From Rhizophagus irregularis (lineage: Eukaryota > Glomeromycota > Glomeromycetes > Glomerales > Glomeraceae), in the NCBI RefSeq assembly GCF_026210795.1, contig NC_089429.1, forward strand, positions 7,721,001 to 7,785,000: a stretch of 64,000 nucleotides of DNA, in the 5' to 3' direction. Below the pieces are notes generated by a model that was given only the letters and a program-made list of their open reading frames with translations, was not told the origin of the DNA and made no database searches. Position 1 is the stretch's first letter. Each line of letters opens with the position of its first letter. Shown here piece by piece: positions 12,319 through 23,749 of this stretch. Made by a program: the position numbers and the translations under genes.

Positions 12319-13878
12319 CTAAATATAAAAGTCGGATCCTGAAAATGGCTCCTGATGTAAATCTCCATAAAAAGCATATGATGAATTTAATATAGTGAAA
12401 TCTTTAATTACTCCACTAGTTTTATATTCGTCGATTAGTTTCACCAAATAATTACTTCTATAAAAATGCACACATGTTTGAATGGAAATTGCAGGTCGTC
12501 CTTTCCACATTTCAAAGAATGTCCTCAAAGTTTTAGAGGAAAACCAAATATCGTAAGAAAATTCAATTTCTTTTAAACTAAATGGTGCTGCTCTAATTAT
12601 CACATTTGACAAATCTATTCCATATTCAATTTCTTTTCTTCTATTTTCTCTACAACGCGAGTCCCTAAAAGCTAATGATCGCAAATTTTGACATCTTTTA
12701 AGTAACAATTCAAATTCGGCAAGATGATTATCTGATAATGGAAATACAGGAATCGTCAAATATTCAATTAATTCACAATTTTCACGAATTGTACGAATAA
12801 AATTAAGAGAATCATCACTAAATCTATCGCAATCAAAACGATATTTATAGATCCATAATTCTTTAAGACATACGCTATTTTTAATAATGCAAGTAGCTTG
12901 GTATATGTCAATTACATTTTTCTCAAGAATCTCAAGGTCAGGAAAAGCCACCGTTTCCAATTTTTCTTCAAAAACCTCACTATTTAAAAACACGGGAGAA
13001 CTCACTTTCAACGTTTTTAACTTATAAAGTTCTAGGAGTGTATATTGTAGAAATATGTAATTTTGGTTATCATAAATATCATAATAATTGGAAATGCGAT
13101 CATGCTGAATACTTATTTCAATATGATTAAGAGTATCTGCATGTTTTCTCAATGCGTAAAATGATTCCGTATAAGGATCTTTATTAAAACCTTCAAATAT
13201 TTCCAAACAATATTCTTCATTAAAGTGATCCATCCATTTAAAATACTTTAAATTTTTCTGAGCTTCAATTAATATAGTGATTCCATGATTAGCCTTTGCA
13301 TTTTTATTAATAATGATGATTCTTTGTATACGTTGACAAATACGTGCTAATCTGTAGAAGTAATTAGGATCGGTGGATGTGTTACACGCTAATTCACACA
13401 GTGATTCAAGGCGAGGCTTTGATTCTAGAATACATGGAAGACAAAATATTTGATAGTCGCTACGTATATCCAAATATTTTATTCCTGGACATTTCTTCAT
13501 CAATGTATTATAAAGTTCTTCTTGCAAGAGAGATCGATAATATCCTGGTGATGATTCAGTAGAAATTATGTCGTCTATAACATTCATATTAATACTTTTA
13601 CAGAAAGACAAGTAATCAATTGCAAGTGATTTGTCTGAAATATGAATTCCTTCTTTTGCCAAGAATCCTTTCATGTTATCGGGCAAATAAGAAACAACAA
13701 TAGAATATAAAGAACTTTTATGATAATCAATATTAAAGCGCCAAGGGTTCTTCCATAGAATTGGAATCACAGTTTCACACCAATATTTATTAACCATTAG
13801 ACAAGAAAAGAGGTCGCTTGAGTTATTTTGTAATTCATTGAATATCAAGAAAAGGATATCTTTATTAAGTTTTGACAT
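12319..13878 (-). CDS. F-box protein, 519 aa
   Basis: The N-terminus MSKLNKDILFLIFNELQNNS followed by a Leu/Cys/Val helix and KYWCETVIPILWKNPW is a typical F-box of about 45 residues as seen in the large F-box family of Glomeromycotina. F-box domains bind Skp1 and recruit substrates to SCF ubiquitin ligases. The remaining 470 residues contain Leu-rich segments spaced like a degenerate LRR-type substrate-binding region, with no other domain recognised. The frame is open further upstream to an ATG at 13953, but that extension is a poly-Lys/Phe translation of the A/T-rich leader. The ATG at 13878 fits the family start. It is a single exon, and an AT-rich TATA-like block lies about 80 bp upstream. 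The substrate is unknown. Confidence 0.85.
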   Translation of the reverse strand: MSKLNKDILFLIFNELQNNSSDLFSCLMVNKYWCETVIPILWKNPWRFNIDYHKSSLYSIVVSYLPDNMKGFLAKEGIHISDKSLAIDYLSFCKSINMNVIDDIISTESSPGYYRSLLQEELYNTLMKKCPGIKYLDIRSDYQIFCLPCILESKPRLESLCELACNTSTDPNYFYRLARICQRIQRIIIINKNAKANHGITILIEAQKNLKYFKWMDHFNEEYCLEIFEGFNKDPYTESFYALRKHADTLNHIEISIQHDRISNYYDIYDNQNYIFLQYTLLELYKLKTLKVSSPVFLNSEVFEEKLETVAFPDLEILEKNVIDIYQATCIIKNSVCLKELWIYKYRFDCDRFSDDSLNFIRTIRENCELIEYLTIPVFPLSDNHLAEFELLLKRCQNLRSLAFRDSRCRENRRKEIEYGIDLSNVIIRAAPFSLKEIEFSYDIWFSSKTLRTFFEMWKGRPAISIQTCVHFYRSNYLVKLIDEYKTSGVIKDFTILNSSYAFYGDLHQEPFSGSDFYI

Positions 13879-13959
13879 TGCAATTAATTTTTTTTTTTTT
13901 TTGAAAAAAAAAACGAAATAATAAAAAAGAAAGTCAGAAAGTCTCCAGTACATATTATA

Positions 13960-15350
13960 ATTTCGATGTTACATCTGTTTCACCGGAATAAACAAGGAAA
14001 ACTTGAAATTTCAAGAAATTTTTTATATATGTTAAAAGTTTAATCATTGTTATATGCAAAGAAAATTCAATTGCATATGATACGGTACCACTATGGCTTA
14101 TTTCATTAACGAGTCTAAATAACAGCCGAATAAAAATTTCTAGCCTAATATATAAACAAAACAAGTTGAGAACTAAGATGAACTGAAATAAGCCCTGTAA
14201 AAATTTTATCCGTAATTTCTGCAAATCTCCGTGAATATGATGCATTTACGGAAAAATCTAAGCATCTTGGATAATTCATGTTTTGAGGCTATAATTTCCG
14301 TGAATATGATATGAATAAAAAACACGGAATAAATTTTCATAGGGAGGATGGTCCTTAAATCAAAAAATGATTTGAAAGAAAGAAAGATAACGCGTATGTT
14401 CAATTTCATTCATTTTAGCTGTGAAGTGAATATTTTATTATGATATGTTACACAAATATTGATACATTTGAACAGTTATGCCACGTATATGTTAGATTTC
14501 ATTATAATAACAAAGCCAGCAGCCAATGAGCTTAGTAACGCTTGAGGCTCTTAACCGAACCGAGTCAAAAAATGATCGATCAGAACCGCAAATGCACAGC
14601 CAAAAAAAAAATATTCACAACTTTCAAAGTCTCTTCCTGAAAAATCAAGCTTCGGAATATGAATAATAATCTCTTAACCAGAGGCATGGCCACCATGGAT
14701 GGATATCTACTGACTCGTAACTTCACCGCTAATGCCTGCCATTGATCAAATCAATCAGTTAATCAATCATGAAATATCCTCGATTAAAATTAAGCGACGT
14801 TTGATAGATTAATCTTGCTTGTCGAGTTTCCATCCTACGATCTTTTTTATTTATGAGAAAGTTTTGTTCAATTTATTTGAATTGTCCAATGAAATTGTTG
14901 TATTTAACCTGGAAAGTGAGAATATAATTTTTTTTTTTATTAGTTTTACTAGTTAATTTTCAAAAATTGATGGTTGATTGATTTTTGATCAATCTTGGTC
15001 GATCAATGAAGTTAATTGGTACTTTGATTGAAGTGGCTATGTGTAATCAATCAATTAAACATTATTTTTTGGGGCAATTAAAATTCCGTAACGCCCAGAA
15101 TCACAATAAAATGAATTTAATGAAATTGTACTACAAATATACAGGCTTTTGAAATGCTATGCTTTTGTATATGTGGCTTTTTCCTTATAATGACGGATTG
15201 CGGGCATTCCGCAATTTTGAGTATAAATGATCGGCACCGTGGTTTAACGTGATTATTACACGTATCCTTTTCATTGATCTTTTCGGGTCTTAGAGTTGTT
15301 TTTTTTTATGATAAAATTAGTTCACATGTAACTAAATACGGATAGATGAA
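13960..15350. other. Spacer with TTGATTGAT-rich inverted repeats
   Basis: No gene is visible; the 96- and 67-codon minus ORFs at 13955-14409 lack protein-like composition. Between about 14735 and 15060 the sequence is dense in ATTGATCAA, AATCAATCA and their complements. Opposed clusters at 14735-14775 and 14965-15050 suggest a degraded fold-back element about 300 bp long. Confidence 0.4.
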
Positions 15351-15359
15351 ATCAGCGAG

Positions 15360-16650
15360 GTATATAAATTTTTCAATAATAAAGATAAAAGCCTCCGCAT
15401 TGAATAAGTTTTTGTACAATAAATGAACAAATCGTAATTATAAGCGGAGACGAAAAGCAAGTAAATTTCTTTGTACGTTACGGAATGTAATCATATTTTA
15501 TTATTTTTGATTTGATTATTTAATATAAACAAATTTTTATTTAAAAATAATATGTGTGACATTGATCTAATCAAGTAGGTATAAGAACCGACTCGTTCGG
15601 TCCGTCCCGATACTATTGAACGGACCGACTTGAGCCGGCTCGAATTGGATGAACCGTCGTTCCATAATGATCGCAAAATACGATTTGGTCAGTTCGCTCC
15701 AGAACTGCTGAATCAGGTAATACCAAAATTTATCAGAACCGATTCGGAACCGAAAGTACTGAACCGAAAGAAACGAACCGACTCAAACCGCTCAACCGCG
15801 AACTCTAATCATAAGCAAGATTAAAGTTCCTTGATGTACAAAAAATTTTAACCGGTGAACCTTTACATGTGCATGTGATAAAAATATTTTTATAGAACTT
15901 TTAAAAATACAAATATATATATATATATATATATTTTTGAACATATATCGTGTAGTAGAATCAATAATTTATAAATAAAAATATAAATAAATTCATTGTT
16001 GTTGCATACAATAATTCTCAAAGAGTGCGATGATTTATACGTAAACGGAATCAATTACTGATTACAAAATACCTAAAGTCGATTGATTTTTTTTTTTAAT
16101 AAATATGGTTAAAAATGAACTTTGTGTCCCTTACAAAGCCGATTGATTGTTTTTTTTTTAATAAAATATGGTTAAAGTGAACTTTGTATCCCTTACAACT
16201 ATGACTTAATATAGACTGATATACTTATAGACTTACAAATGTCGATGTATTAATAATTATTTCCTTTTTCTTTTATTTAAAAAGTGTTAATATCAATCAT
16301 GAAATGCATAATGAAAATAATATCAATTTATTTAGGAAATGAAACCTTTTTCAATCGGACTTCAGTCATTTTATTGTACACGTCATAGTATGCACTTTGG
16401 CGCATAAAAAAATTTATTAATTATGATACACTTTGGAAAAATGAGACTGTGAAATGTGAAGAAAAATTACAAGCATCTTAATATTTATGTTTGATTTTAG
16501 CAAGATGATGTCAGAATAATGGAAGCCATTGGAAAAAGACAAATGGCACAAAAAGCGTATGAGTTTTGCGGATTCTCAACGACAACGACGTATCCAGAGC
16601 TTTGCATTTCACATAAACTTTTAATTTTCACGCCCTAATGATTATTTTAA
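15360..16650. repeat. Segmental duplication, copy A (partner 28040-29776)
   Basis: Several blocks occur in the same order here and at 28-29.8 kb. AATTATAAG...GAGA followed by GTTACGGAAT is near 15440-15490 and 28075-28135. AAAATTTTAACC then GAACCTTT is near 15840 and 28330. ATAGACTTACAAATxT is at 16220 and 29130. TCGGACTTC...TTTATTGTAC is at 16355 and 29183. Both end in an HMG-like exon preceded by TTTAG or TTCAG. Copy A also carries a GAACCGAC-rich block at about 15583-15810, absent from copy B, that looks like a separate inserted repeat and accounts for the 64-codon ORF there. Confidence 0.5.
16501..16624 (+). pseudogene. Broken HMG-box-like 3' exon
   Basis: After an acceptor TTTTAG at 16500 the frame reads KMMSE, then TAA, then WKPLEKDKWHKKRMSFADSQ and on to TAA at 16624. 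The paralogous exon at 29677 reads RMMLEKWNALPETEKNKW without a stop. The pattern MMxEKWxxLxExxKxKW resembles helices 2-3 of HMG-box proteins, a family expanded in Rhizophagus (MATA-HMG). The HMG assignment is tentative because the first helix (PxNAF) was not found upstream. Confidence 0.35.
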
Positions 16651-18330
16651 CTTGAGACCAGACTTTATAATTAATATAAATTATAAATATATGTATATAC
16701 TATTTAGTGATTATGAAGAAATAAAAATTAATAAAAATCAATATTATAAAATATTATTTTTGTCGAAAAATATTGGATGGGGGAATAGAGATATCGGTCG
16801 AAGACCGAAATATTGTTCGGCCATTAGGAATACTGCGGTGACCAATAGGAATTAATGCTACTAATATTGATTTCAATATTGGATGTCTCATGTAAATATC
16901 GGTCAGTAAAATCCCGCATATTTCTAATTGACTGAACAATAATATTATTTAGCGTTTGCCAGTGGATAAAATGATAATACTATCGATAAATCGATTGTCG
17001 GCGAGATGATTTTCAATATAAATTCTTAAAATAATTTGATTTTGTAACGTGAATTGATAATCAGCATTCGAAGAATAACTCGTGACTGGTTCTAAAACTT
17101 TATACAAAGGCGCATATATTGTATATCGGGAACATTCAACTGTGGTACTATTGAATCAAATCTCTCTAACTTAAATTATTACGTACCGCATTTCATAATC
17201 TAATAAAATAAGAATAGGGAAACTGAATGAGCATAAATTTATATGTCCATAGGAACTACACGTATTTGATGAGATGATCAATATGTAACAAAATAATGTA
17301 TCGAAAATAGTACAAAAGTAGAAAGTTATAAGAATTGTACAACTATAAAACATTTCTATGACATCATCATGGAATATTATTTTTTCTGAGCATAATTTTA
17401 CATTGTACTGTAGTACACAAATGTGATTATAATTTTTAAATTTTTTAATTTAAAAGTTATGGCTGAAATGCATATTATAAACCTCAAAAGAGTTTAAATG
17501 CTATCTAGAGTTTAACATGTATATCATTTTAAGTAATATTAAAATTATTAACCTATATCTAATTTGTTAATTTACTAAAATCATTCCTGAATTCGGATAT
17601 AATGGTTGATTCGATTTAAGAAATATGTAACGTCGATAAGCGAGATAAACTTATTTTCGTAAATTTTTCTTTGTAAAAAAAAAATGTCAAATAAGGGATT
17701 TACATTGTTTTAATATAGAAAGATTGACAGCAACTGAAATCCAATAATTATAGCCACACGTTTTATTTATTTTAATACACCATTTGTTATAATATTTTAT
17801 AATATATTAAATTTTCTATAAATTATTATTGTATGGATATGATCAGAACTTGTTCCTTTCCTAATGATGTCTTCCTGTTTGCCCGATATTATTTTAGTTC
17901 GCAGTTCATTTCAACGATCGAAAAAAAAAAACATCGTTAGTCGGTTCCGTATTTATATTTTGAAAACGTGTAAAGACATCGATGTTGCATGTATGTGCAC
18001 ATGAAATTAGTAAATCTCGTAACGCCATTCGCTTGTTGTATGTACATCGTCACGTGCCGGACGGCGATCGGGCGGATGAACGTTTTTGTGAGACCTTTGC
18101 ATAGGAGTCTTTCGTTACACTTCTTACGGATTAAGAATTATCGTATCACGCATTTTTCCTATAAACTAACAAATTTGTACTTATATCATTTCCTTTTTTT
18201 TAAATTTGAAGTACGTAATATTCATTCAATAAAATAACTAATTAAGCTTTTGAATTATTTTTTCGCCTTGTTGATTTCCATAATTCCATTATAAAATTTC
18301 TTATTTTAGGAATAAATACCTCCTAGTAAA
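16650..18330. other. Spacer upstream of the BTB gene
   Basis: No gene is visible on either strand. Near 18140-18190 (TATCACGCAT...CTATAAACTAACAAATTTGTA) lies a third copy of the block found at 16220 and 29105-29150. So the 5' region of the BTB/SPRY gene belongs to the same duplicated family. The 82-codon ORF at 17989 covers this block and is probably fortuitous. Confidence 0.4.
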
Positions 18331-18335
18331 CTCTG

Positions 18336-18343
18336 TATAAATA
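18336..18343 (+). promoter_or_regulatory. TATA box of the BTB/SPRY gene
   Basis: TATAAATA lies 84-91 bp upstream of the ATG at 18427 and is followed by an A-rich leader. Confidence 0.45.
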
Positions 18344-18426
18344 GTATAAATATATAGATATATAGTAAATTTCTAAAATTCTTGTAAAAAAAAAAAAGAA
18401 AAAGAAAAAGAAAAAATTTCTGAGAA

Positions 18427-19824
18427 ATGTGGGAGGATACCTTAGAACGTGATCTAGGCATTTTTGTTAATAATCATGAGTATAGCGATATAGAAATCTT
18501 GTGTAAAGATGAGGAGATATTATATGGTTATAAACCAATTTTAACAGGAAGATCCGCAGTATTTAATAAATTACTTTGTTCTGATGAGACGAAAGCAATT
18601 TATGAAAAGCAAATTTTTTTTCCATTGATCAATTCTTCTGAAATGAAGATTATTTTACAATATATTTGTACGGAAACAATTCAAGAAGAATCTTTAATTA
18701 AGGATAATATAATTGAGATTTATTCTGCTGCGAATTATTTTCAATTATCGAAACTTATGGAAATTATTATGAAGATTATTAAGATTACCTTTGAAAAGAA
18801 TCGTTCAACTAATTATTTGCCAGAATTATTATCTAACTTGATGGATAAAACACTACAATTATCAGAAGAAGAAGAAATTCTTTTAAATTTATTAGTCGAA
18901 AAAGTTGCCACAATTCCGTTAAATGATATTGAATTTGGTCGACTATCTATTAAAGCACTTAAGTGCTTGCTTTTACGTACGTATGAAAAAGAAATTCCTT
19001 TCATAACACCAGAATATGAAGTTTTTCGATACAGTGCTATTCTGGCGGCAAAACAAGTTTCTAGTGATGCATATAAAACTCTCATGGAACAGTTGCCTAC
19101 TTTAAAACAAATAGAGAATTCAGTTCAAGTGGAAAATAAAGTTATTCCTGATAATCAAGAAGTTGCTAAAGAATTAGAGCCATGTATTGAATATATCGAC
19201 TTTAGGAGAATCAAATCTCACATTGATATAATTGAGCCGTTAAAAATCATTTCCAATCAAATGATTCAACGTATAAATGGAGAATTGGGTAAATCAGATT
19301 ATTCAGATTTAAATAGTATTCGAGGAATACCAATTTATAGAATCAGCGATATTTTTTGGGATGAGTCAGCATGTGGATCAAATCTTATTATTAAGGAAAA
19401 TGGAAAAGTAATATCTGCGTTGAATAATGTTTGTTCTTCACATACAAATGTCAGAGTTAATATGATATTAGAAAATAAAAGTATTTTTGAATGGGATGTT
19501 GTTATTGAGGAAGCGTCTTCTTATACTTGGGTTGGAGTATGTGCATCAGAAAATTTTGATTATGAAAGATTTGCAGGATTTCAACCCACCGGTTGGGTAT
19601 TAGGTTCTAATGGTGATTGTTATAATTCTAAAAATTGTGCAGTAAATTATTGTCCACCATTTGGAAATGATACAAAAATAACAGTTCATTTAGATATGAT
19701 CAAAAGAACTTGTGCTTTTACAGTCAATAATATAAAGTATCCGGAGGTATCAAAATGGGATAATTTACCATCAAAACTTTATCCTGTAGTATCATTATAT
19801 TCCTCTGGTCGCTGTCGAATTTAG
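18427..19824 (+). CDS. BTB and SPRY domain protein, 465 aa
   Basis: Residues about 8-120 form a BTB/POZ domain: NNHEYSDIEILCKDE, then YGYKPILTGRSAVFNKLL and later EIYSAANYFQLSKLMEI. A BACK-like helical region follows to about residue 230. Residues about 300-462 form a SPRY domain with the strands FEWDVVIEEASSYTWVGVC, FAGFQPTGWVLGSNGD, a TCAFTVNNIKYP strand and a final LYPVVSLYSSGRCRI. BTB proteins of this plan act as Cullin-3 adaptors, with SPRY as a candidate partner-binding module. In Glomeromycotina the BTB-Kelch/TLDc/SPRY family is very large. It is a single exon with an A-rich leader. The partner is unknown. Confidence 0.87.
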   Translation: MWEDTLERDLGIFVNNHEYSDIEILCKDEEILYGYKPILTGRSAVFNKLLCSDETKAIYEKQIFFPLINSSEMKIILQYICTETIQEESLIKDNIIEIYSAANYFQLSKLMEIIMKIIKITFEKNRSTNYLPELLSNLMDKTLQLSEEEEILLNLLVEKVATIPLNDIEFGRLSIKALKCLLLRTYEKEIPFITPEYEVFRYSAILAAKQVSSDAYKTLMEQLPTLKQIENSVQVENKVIPDNQEVAKELEPCIEYIDFRRIKSHIDIIEPLKIISNQMIQRINGELGKSDYSDLNSIRGIPIYRISDIFWDESACGSNLIIKENGKVISALNNVCSSHTNVRVNMILENKSIFEWDVVIEEASSYTWVGVCASENFDYERFAGFQPTGWVLGSNGDCYNSKNCAVNYCPPFGNDTKITVHLDMIKRTCAFTVNNIKYPEVSKWDNLPSKLYPVVSLYSSGRCRI

Positions 19825-19829
19825 TCTTG

Positions 19830-20850
19830 TTTTAACGTTCAATCGCACGTATAAAAAATTTTTTCTGCTAAAATGTTAAATATAAAGACGGATGTTTTTA
19901 GATTAGTATCACAGAATAATTAATATTCTTTATTTCAAATCTAATATTTTGTATCTCATTGATTAGATAATTCACATTTAGTTATATAAATAAATGAATA
20001 TTGATTATTATAAAGGGTCATTCAATGTAGTAGTTTTTTTTTGTATTTTATTAAATCTAACAATTAAATACGTGTTACTAACAAAAAAAAAATTCCCTAT
20101 TTCATATAAAGATATATGTAAAAATATTTATAAAATTTTTATATTTAATTTTATATATATGTCGGTGAAACGTTTGTCTTGTCGCCTTGTCGGTAAAATG
20201 ATTGTCGGTAAAGTAATTGTCGGTGAGTTAAACGCGATTCCATTCAATCAATTATATATATATATATATTTATATTTACGAAAATATCTATTTGTTATTT
20301 ATTATGTAAAATATAATTAAATATTAATTTTAAATTCCATTTTTTGTATCATTATTTCATATTTTGTATCTTATTTCATTATAATGTTAAAAGTGTCTAC
20401 TCTAAAAATATTAAAAATCATATTTTGAAATTATTTTTTTATAATAGTTTGGAGTACTTTTATATAGTCAAATAAGGTATATCATAAAATTCGTCTATCG
20501 AACCAATTTTATTCTCTGGCCAAATTCGCCGATTGAACGATAAAATAATATTAATATATGATACAATAGATAATAATAAATAATTTATTTATATATAAAA
20601 AATTATGATAAGTAAAAAATTCTTTCTTTACGTTCACCAGAATTAAGCCACGGATTTACATGATCAAAAATCAAGTACATTTTAATTAAATGAAGACTTT
20701 TGTAGTAATTATTCTCTTTTTCGTAATATAATTTTGGGAAAATTTCATGTTAGGATAATGTCTTTTGGATTATTTTGTCGTGATAATACCATGTTGGGAT
20801 AAAGTGATTTTCGGAAAAACGTCCATCATCTGCCATTCACGATTTAATGA
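19830..20850. other. AT-rich spacer with GTCGGTAAA repeats
   Basis: No gene is supported. At about 20161-20230 short units of the form GTCGGTAAA(A/G)T repeat five times in a row in degenerate form. The 108-codon ORF at 19994 is a Lys/Phe/Ile-rich translation of AT-rich DNA and is not accepted. Confidence 0.4.
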
Positions 20851-20859
20851 TTTCCCGAC

Positions 20860-21420
20860 AAGTCAAAATCCAGAATGGATCTCAATAGCTGAAAGTAATT
20901 GTGCAATATTTTGAAATCCTTTCATTCCTTATGATGGTCTATAGAGTAGGAATTCTTTCGGGATGCGATTTCAAGAACATCTTCATCCGATCCAGTTTCA
21001 TCTTCATCTCTTTCTATTTGTTGACATTGGAATATGTTGATCACGGCAACTCTTAATTAAATTTTTCAACTAAAATGCGGCCATTTCTTGGACATTTACT
21101 AATTGGTAATTGCTATCTAATGTTTGGGAACTATTTAACGCTTTTAATCTATCTCCAGAATAATCTGTTAATATCATTAACGCTCCTTTCTCATCGTGAT
21201 TAGTGGAGTTATTTCTTGGACCAGATATTCTTGATCTATCAATATTGTGCCGTATCATATGGTAAAAGAATGGTAACGTGATCTGGTGAATTATTCTTCT
21301 AGTCTATAGTTTCAGGTATTGATTTTTTAATACTTGATCTAGTCCATACTTTAGCAACGTCCATGAAAGGTTGTGAAGTCTTTTTGTAATATTATCCCCT
21401 TCGCCTCCATTGTGAAATTG
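20860..21420 (-). pseudogene. Decayed minus-strand gene, unknown family
   Basis: Reading the minus strand from 21400 downward, one frame gives KTSQPFMDVAKVWTRSSIKK and DHVTILLPYDTAQY. The next frame gives a 62-codon open stretch (21258-21070) including HDEKGALMILTDYSGDRLKA and NYQLVNVQEMAAF, then TAG. After the stop a third block reads QIERDEDETGSDEDVLEIAS. Frame changes and stops show that it is dead. The order and strand are consistent with one gene. No domain is recognised. Confidence 0.4.
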
Positions 21421-21960
21421 GGTAGTTTTTATATAATTTCATTTATAGTAAAATTGTTTGATTTCAACTAAACCTACTATGTTTACATTTTCAATATACC
21501 AATCTATAATAAAAATCCGGGCCTATCATGTTCAATGAATATTGTTTTTATTATAAAAATCATCATCAATTCTATAGTAATGATATGCTCCAGTTTTCAC
21601 ACTAGACTTTTTCCTTTTCTTTATTAAATTAAAGGGAAATACTCATATAAACTTATAAGTTTCTGCTATTATGTATATATAATTACTATCTTTTTCTTTC
21701 ATAATAATTTCAAATAACTTTTAATCATATAAATGTATTAATCGAATTAATAAAATTTTTTTCTATTGCATTATGTTGTTCTTCTTTTCTATAATCCAAT
21801 TCTTCTATAATCTGCATAACTTAAAATTTAATAAATATATAATAAAATTTTTTTTTTTTGCTTTTTTTATAAATACTTTTTCGTTTTGTCTCATGAGTCA
21901 TGATCAACCATCACCAGTAAATAAAATCACACGTAAAATTCCAGTGTGCTTTCAAAAATT

Positions 21961-22350
21961 GAATATGTACTGTGTAGTTATATCTTTCAACAGTACATAT
22001 TCACCTCTTTCAATAATTGGAATATGTACTGTGTAGTTATTGTTTTCAACAGTACATATTCAAAAATTGGAATATGTACTGTGTAGTTATATCTTTCAAC
22101 AGTACATATTCATTCTTTCAAAAATTAGAATATGTACTGTGTAGTTATTGTTTTCAACAGTACATATTCATTCTTTCAAACATTGGAATATGTACTGTGT
22201 AGTTATTATTTTCAACAGTACATATTCATTCTATCAAAATTTGGAATATGTACTGTGTAGTTATTATTTTCAACAGTACATATTCATTCTTTCAAAAATT
22301 GGAATATGTACTGTGTAGTTATTGCCTTCAACAGTACATATTCATTCATA
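21961..22350. repeat. 58 bp minisatellite, seven units, each a hairpin
   Basis: Seven direct copies are seen. The common period is 58 bp (the first is 60 and the second is shortened to 50). Each copy contains GAATATGTACTGT, about 15-17 nt, then ACAGTACATATTC, an exact 13 nt inverted repeat. The loop alternates between TAGTTATATCTTTCA and TAGTTATTGTTTTCA types. The two short plus-strand ORFs here only reflect the repeat. A related single GTAC-containing block is seen at 23945. Confidence 0.9.
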
Positions 22351-22529
22351 ACAGTAATTAAAACTTTTTTTTATAATCCAACCATAATCTATAAATTTGC
22401 CTCACTTTTGATATTCACGGTGAGTATTAATAAATTGTTTGACGCCAAAAATATATTTCTAATTATGTGAATATATATTTTTATCAGTTATAATTTTCAT
22501 ACTCATATCTTTAAATTATTGTAAGATTG

Positions 22530-22635
22530 CCTAGAATCTAATACGCTTGTGATGTGATAGGAGTTGTACGTCTTTCGATTTGATTTGTCCTTCAAATTCT
22601 GAAGTTTTTTTACGAAGTCTATCATTTTCGTAAAA
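22530..22635 (-). pseudogene. Coiled-coil coding fragment
   Basis: The minus strand reads YENDRLRKKTSEFEGQIKSK followed by DVQLLSH and ends at TAG. The heptad-like charge pattern resembles the coiled-coil block at about 24370-24510. It is therefore probably a third partial copy of the decayed gene family at 23.7-25.3 kb. Confidence 0.35.
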
Positions 22636-23749
22636 ATCTAAGTGGCTAAATCTGGTTTAGAATAGGTTGACTCACACCAGAATCTATTTGACTAATATAA
22701 GCTAAATAGTATTGATGAATGGTTGTAATAAATAAATTATAAATGTTTAATGGTTGTTCTTTGAACCTAGTGCATATGTCCTGCTGATTTTTCTTTTCTA
22801 TAATCACTATTATGATTAATGGTAAAAATTTTTCAACCATGTTTCCTTAATCCATATAAATATATTTGTCAAATGAAATGGAGTGGTAGTTTGACTAACT
22901 AGTAGTATATGTTCGTCAATAAAGGAACAATTTTATTAGAAACTTGTGAACTACTTTAGGGTTGAATTGTTGATTATTTGAACCAGTATTTTTTAAAGTT
23001 GACTAACTAATATATTTTTTTTTTAGTTGAATAACAAATTCAAAATTCATTCCAAACTTGATTAAATAGTACTATATGTTTTAAGTAGATTCGCTCTAAA
23101 TTCTATTAACTAGTACTATATGATTTAGAGATTCACTCCAGACTTAACTAACTAGTATAAATTAAATATCTTCAAATCATATTGTTGAAAACTTCCATAA
23201 TACTTGTTCTCCTATCATTTATGTTATTGAAGATATTTTCTTTTTCATTATTGTGTCATCTATTTAATGTGATTTGTTGTTTCTTAAAGAAACTATCTAT
23301 AATAAAGTACCTCTCATTATTTTAGATTCTTAAATTTGGTCAAATGATGTCAATTTATAAGACATTTATAATATTATTATAATTCAAAATGTTGAATAAA
23401 TTTAACTGTAGTGAGCTTTGTCTATTTAGAATTAAGAGAAAAATGTTGAAAATATCCAATACTTCTCTTTAATACATTCAGACCCCTATATAATCCCTCT
23501 ATGCAAAAACACCTCCTTATAAGCCCTATTATAGAGGTTTGACTACATTCATTATTTGAAATTGCCCATTAATAAGTTGGGCAATTTTCATAAGTTTCTC
23601 TTTTATTAATAATTACTTTTGCTTAAATTTTATAAATACAGAATGCTGATTAAATTTCTCAATTTCTTCCTCATCATTATTTGCCTTTGTATAAACTGTC
23701 ATTTGAATATTCAAAATTCAGAACAGATTAACTGGTTTGTTAAATTTAG

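Noticed and set aside
13377-13562. 61-codon plus ORF
   Set aside because: Antisense shadow of the F-box gene.
12319-13953. 544-codon version of the F-box protein starting at 13953
   Set aside because: The extra 25 residues translate an A/T-rich leader (poly-Lys/Phe). The family start MSKLNKDILF at 13878 is preferred.
18813-19085. 90-codon minus ORF
   Set aside because: Antisense shadow of the BTB/SPRY coding sequence.
19994-20320. 108-codon plus ORF
   Set aside because: Translation of AT-rich DNA with low-complexity Lys/Ile/Tyr content and a short repeat; no protein-like pattern.
21773-22202. Two plus ORFs over the minisatellite
   Set aside because: They merely translate the 58 bp repeat units.
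21961-22350. CRISPR-like array
   Set aside because: Regular spacing, but the intervening sequences are themselves near-identical and not unique spacers, and the genome is eukaryotic.
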